A stretch of DNA of 8,209 nt from positions 1 to 8,209 of the forward strand of contig JAIPBY010000108.1 of NCBI GenBank assembly GCA_021738605.1. Reading direction: 5' to 3'. The position numbers and the translations under genes were made by a program. Source of the stretch: Chitinophagaceae bacterium. Its GTDB lineage: Bacteria > Bacteroidota > Bacteroidia > Chitinophagales > Chitinophagaceae. The notes beneath the pieces were generated by a model. The model ran no database searches. It saw only the letters and a program-made list of their open reading frames with translations, and was not told where the DNA came from. Below, piece after piece: positions 5,946-8,209 of the stretch (positions within the stretch are counted from its first letter, which is position 1; the number at the start of each line of letters is the position of its first letter).

Positions 5946-7301
5946 ATGACCCACCGCAGAACATTCATCAGACAAACAGCGCAGGCTACAGCAGCCACTG
6001 CCCTGGCTTCCATGGGATGGACAGCCAAATCGTATGGAAATATTTTAGGCGCCAATGACCGCGTAAGGGTTGGTGTCGTTGGATTTTCCGACAGGCACAA
6101 GCAGTCTCATATCCCCGCTTTCATGCAGCATTACAAGGAACTTAATTTCGACATTGTTGCCGTTTCCGACATCTGGAAAGTACGCAGAAATGAAGGGGTA
6201 GATTTCCTGAAAAACAAGTTTCAGCACGATATCACTGGCTGTAAAAACAATGATGAATTGTATGCACTCAAAGACATTGATGCTGTGATGATCTCCACCG
6301 CTGACTTTCAGCATGCTTTGCATACCATTGAAGCATTGAAAGCGAATAAGGACATCTATGTGGAGAAACCCTTTGCAGAAACAATGGAAGACAATCGCGC
6401 TGCGCTAAAGGCTGCAAAAGCTTCCGACAGGATCATCCAGGTTGGATCCCAAAGAAGATCTGGTGCCAATTATCATGCGGCAGAGAAATTCATCAAATCC
6501 GGACAATTCGGAGACATCACCATGGTTGAATTGACCTGGAATGTAAACCAACCTGGCAGGTGGCGCAGGCCAGACCTTGTGGCCAAATGCCATGAAGAGG
6601 ATCTTGACTGGAAACGCTATCTGATGAACAGGCCATTTGAAAAATTCGATCCCCGCAAATACCTTGAATACCGTTTGTTCTGGCCATATTCATCAGGCAT
6701 GCCTGGTCAATGGATGAGCCATCAAATTGATACGGTGCATTGGTTTACCGGGCTCGCACACCCAAGGAGCGTCGTTGCCAATGGAGGCGTTTACCAGTGG
6801 AAAGATGGCAGAAGGAACTGGGATACCACAACAGCCGTATTTGATTATGGTCCGATGGATGATCTTTCCAAAGGATTCCAGGTTGTCTTCATGTCCAGGA
6901 TGCACAATGGTGATGACAATGCCAGTGAGGTCTATTACAGCGTTGGTGGTGAGCTCAACCTCATCAACAACAAGGTATCACCAAAAGGTGGACTCACAGA
7001 AAGATTTGCGAAGCCTATGGGAATGAAGCCAGTCCTTCTTCCTGAGATGAACCTTACAGAAAAAGTTGTAAAAGTTGAATCGGGTGCCAACACCGGAGGA
7101 GATCCCCTTACGTCTGCACACGTGCGCAACTGGATGGAATGCATCAGGAGCAGAAAGCAGACCAATGCCCCAGTTGAAGCGGGATACACCCACTCTATCG
7201 CTACCATCATGTCAAATGCGGCAGCAAGAACGGGAGAAAAAGTAACCTTCGATGAAAAGACCCAAGAAGTAATGGCTGGTGGAAAAGTCTTCAAGTACTA
7301 A
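5946..7301 (+). CDS. Tat-exported Gfo/Idh/MocA family oxidoreductase
   Basis: A 451-residue protein beginning with a twin-arginine signal: HRRTFIRQ (3-10) followed by an alanine-rich hydrophobic stretch to about residue 30, the usual mark of a protein that folds around its cofactor before export. The Rossmann domain starts at RVGVVGFSDR (41-50), a loosened GxGxxG. AVSDIW (72-77), VMISTAD (114-120) and YVEKPFAET (138-146, EKP 140-142) follow in family order. GQWMSHQIDTVHWF (254-267; H259, D262, H265) is the expected catalytic helix. NWMECIRSRKQTNAPVEAG (395-413) is the C-terminal element also seen in the gene at 1-378. A likely role is periplasmic sugar or glycoside oxidation with tightly held NAD(P), possibly making 3-keto substrates for the DUF1080 protein just upstream. 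Its 81-base leader lacks G, so no Shine-Dalgarno is possible close to the start. The substrate is not identifiable from sequence. Confidence 0.93.
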   Translation: MTHRRTFIRQTAQATAATALASMGWTAKSYGNILGANDRVRVGVVGFSDRHKQSHIPAFMQHYKELNFDIVAVSDIWKVRRNEGVDFLKNKFQHDITGCKNNDELYALKDIDAVMISTADFQHALHTIEALKANKDIYVEKPFAETMEDNRAALKAAKASDRIIQVGSQRRSGANYHAAEKFIKSGQFGDITMVELTWNVNQPGRWRRPDLVAKCHEEDLDWKRYLMNRPFEKFDPRKYLEYRLFWPYSSGMPGQWMSHQIDTVHWFTGLAHPRSVVANGGVYQWKDGRRNWDTTTAVFDYGPMDDLSKGFQVVFMSRMHNGDDNASEVYYSVGGELNLINNKVSPKGGLTERFAKPMGMKPVLLPEMNLTEKVVKVESGANTGGDPLTSAHVRNWMECIRSRKQTNAPVEAGYTHSIATIMSNAAARTGEKVTFDEKTQEVMAGGKVFKY

Positions 7302-8209
7302 ACATCCACAGTCTGGAAGTATTATAACGGCGGCCGCTCTTGTGGCCGCCAATTTTTTCTATGGCACCAATGTAATTGCCGTAAAACAGATTGCGCCCCA
7401 TCATATACAGGCATTGGGAATTTCGTTTTCCAGAATATTCTTTACGGCAATTCTCTTGACCATGATGCCACTTTTCAACGGCAAGAAAGAAAGGATCGAG
7501 AAAAAAGATTATCTGCTCTTGATGGTTGCAGGTTTGCTGGGCGTTACCCTCAACCAAACCTTCTCGATCATGGGAATTGCATCCACCAATCCCATTCACT
7601 CGTCTTTGTTGATCATGTCAACACCCATCATCGTAACAGTGTTAGCCGCCATTTTTCTGAAAGAAAGCTTTGGCGGAAACAAAATCATTGGGTTGTTGCT
7701 TGGATTAACAGGGGCCTTCATTTTAATCAAAAGCAGAGCAACCTCAGGTGAGGTGCATCCGCCTACCATGATGGGTGATGGCCTGATCCTTGCTGGATCA
7801 GTATGTTATTCTACCTATTTAATCCTGATCAGGAAAGTTTCAAAAAAATACTCTCCCATCACCATCCTGAGGTTTGTATTTCTGTTCGGATCCTTGTTCA
7901 GCATGCCTTTTAGCCTAAATAGCTTTACAACAGCAGACTGGGCCGCTTTTTCAGGTTGGGATTGGTTCTCCATCTTGTATATTGTTGTTTTGGGCACACT
8001 CGCGGCCAACCTGCTGATGAACTGGGGCGTCCAACAATGGGGACCGTCCCAAACAGGAACCTTTGTATATTTCCAACCTGTTTTCGGCACCCTGGGCGCA
8101 GTGTTATTGATGGGAGAACAATTCAGTGTAGTGAAAGCAATAGCAGGCCTGTTGATTGTTGCAGGCGTTTGGGTTACTTCAATGAGATTTAAAAAGAATG
8201 ATCCAGCCT
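7279..8209 (+). CDS. DMT-superfamily (EamA) transporter, 3' end outside window
   Basis: Open frame from a GTG at 7279 to the window edge without a stop; at least 310 residues, close to the usual 290-310. The protein is almost all hydrophobic segments: TM1 SIITAAALVAANFFYGTNV (14-32) continuing to AVKQIAP, TM2 from about 44, then SLLIMSTPIIVTVLAAIFL, IIGLLLGLTGAFIL and, after about residue 165, a second EamA repeat (GLILAGSVCYSTYLILIRK; ILYIVVLGTLAANLLMNW; QTGTFVYFQPVFGTLGAVLLMGE). Two repeats of about five helices are diagnostic of EamA permeases of the inner membrane, which export or import small metabolites; the substrate cannot be told. GTG 7279 is chosen because TM1 lies upstream of every in-frame ATG and an in-frame stop sits at 7270. 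It overlaps the preceding gene by 23 bases. GTG 7342 is the alternative but would cut TM1. Confidence 0.85.
   Translation, partial: MEKSSSTKHPQSGSIITAAALVAANFFYGTNVIAVKQIAPHHIQALGISFSRIFFTAILLTMMPLFNGKKERIEKKDYLLLMVAGLLGVTLNQTFSIMGIASTNPIHSSLLIMSTPIIVTVLAAIFLKESFGGNKIIGLLLGLTGAFILIKSRATSGEVHPPTMMGDGLILAGSVCYSTYLILIRKVSKKYSPITILRFVFLFGSLFSMPFSLNSFTTADWAAFSGWDWFSILYIVVLGTLAANLLMNWGVQQWGPSQTGTFVYFQPVFGTLGAVLLMGEQFSVVKAIAGLLIVAGVWVTSMRFKKNDPA
7329..7360 (+). terminator. Intrinsic-terminator-like hairpin inside the 5' end of the transporter gene
   Basis: GGCGGCC (7329-7335), an 8-base loop, GGCCGCC (7344-7350), then AATTTTTTCT (7351-7360). The stem is 7 perfect G-C pairs and a run of six T begins two bases after it; this shape matches a factor-independent terminator for the oxidoreductase gene that ends at 7301. 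However, the same bases encode Ala-Ala and Asn-Phe-Phe in TM1 of the EamA transporter, so codon choice could have produced it by chance. If functional, it would attenuate read-through into the transporter. Confidence 0.45.

Noticed and set aside
7291..7599. Minus-strand frame of 102 codons near the start of the transporter
   Set aside because: It lies opposite a clear EamA membrane protein frame and shows no domain or signal of its own.
1..8209. tRNA, rRNA, insertion sequences or attachment sites
   Set aside because: I saw no cloverleaf, rRNA block, transposase motif or flanking direct repeats; base composition looks even across the genes.

Overview
The window comes from a member of the Bacteroidota, probably a Chitinophagaceae-like soil or freshwater bacterium. 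This is inferred from the protein families: a SusC-style TonB plug, several Gfo/Idh/MocA oxidoreductases carrying export signals, a tandem DUF1080 protein and a short-chain D-mannonate oxidoreductase. Start codons that lack clear Shine-Dalgarno sequences fit the same group. No 16S or other marker gene is present, so the family-level placement is tentative.

All eight genes lie on the + strand and are tightly packed. Bases 1-378 are the C-terminal end of a Gfo/Idh/MocA oxidoreductase. After 7 bases comes a Sec-exported, atypical Gfo/Idh-like oxidoreductase (386-1732). Its stop overlaps the start of a small exported TonB-plug-only protein (1729-2313), which in turn overlaps the start of mannonate dehydratase uxuA (2310-3482). 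A 114-base gap with a perfect 8-bp palindrome precedes an SDR-type D-mannonate oxidoreductase (3597-4418). An exported protein with two DUF1080 domains follows (4435-5811). The next gap (5812-5945) is filled by an unusual 9-base-period inverted repeat able to form a 35-bp hairpin. After it come a Tat-signal Gfo/Idh/MocA oxidoreductase (5946-7301) and a DMT/EamA transporter (from 7279, running off the window). The transporter starts at a GTG inside the previous gene and carries a terminator-shaped hairpin near its 5' end.

The set reads as a carbohydrate-catabolic operon. UxuA and the SDR form the hexuronate branch (fructuronate to mannonate to 2-keto-3-deoxygluconate). The exported Gfo/Idh/MocA enzymes and the DUF1080 protein resemble the oxidative glycoside route, in which sugars are oxidised at C3 and the keto-glycoside is then cleaved. 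The combination suggests use of uronic-acid-containing glycosides. Uronate isomerase, KDG kinase and aldolase are not in the window. The non-coding repeat at 5811-5940 and the barrel-less plug protein are the two items least explained by known biology.
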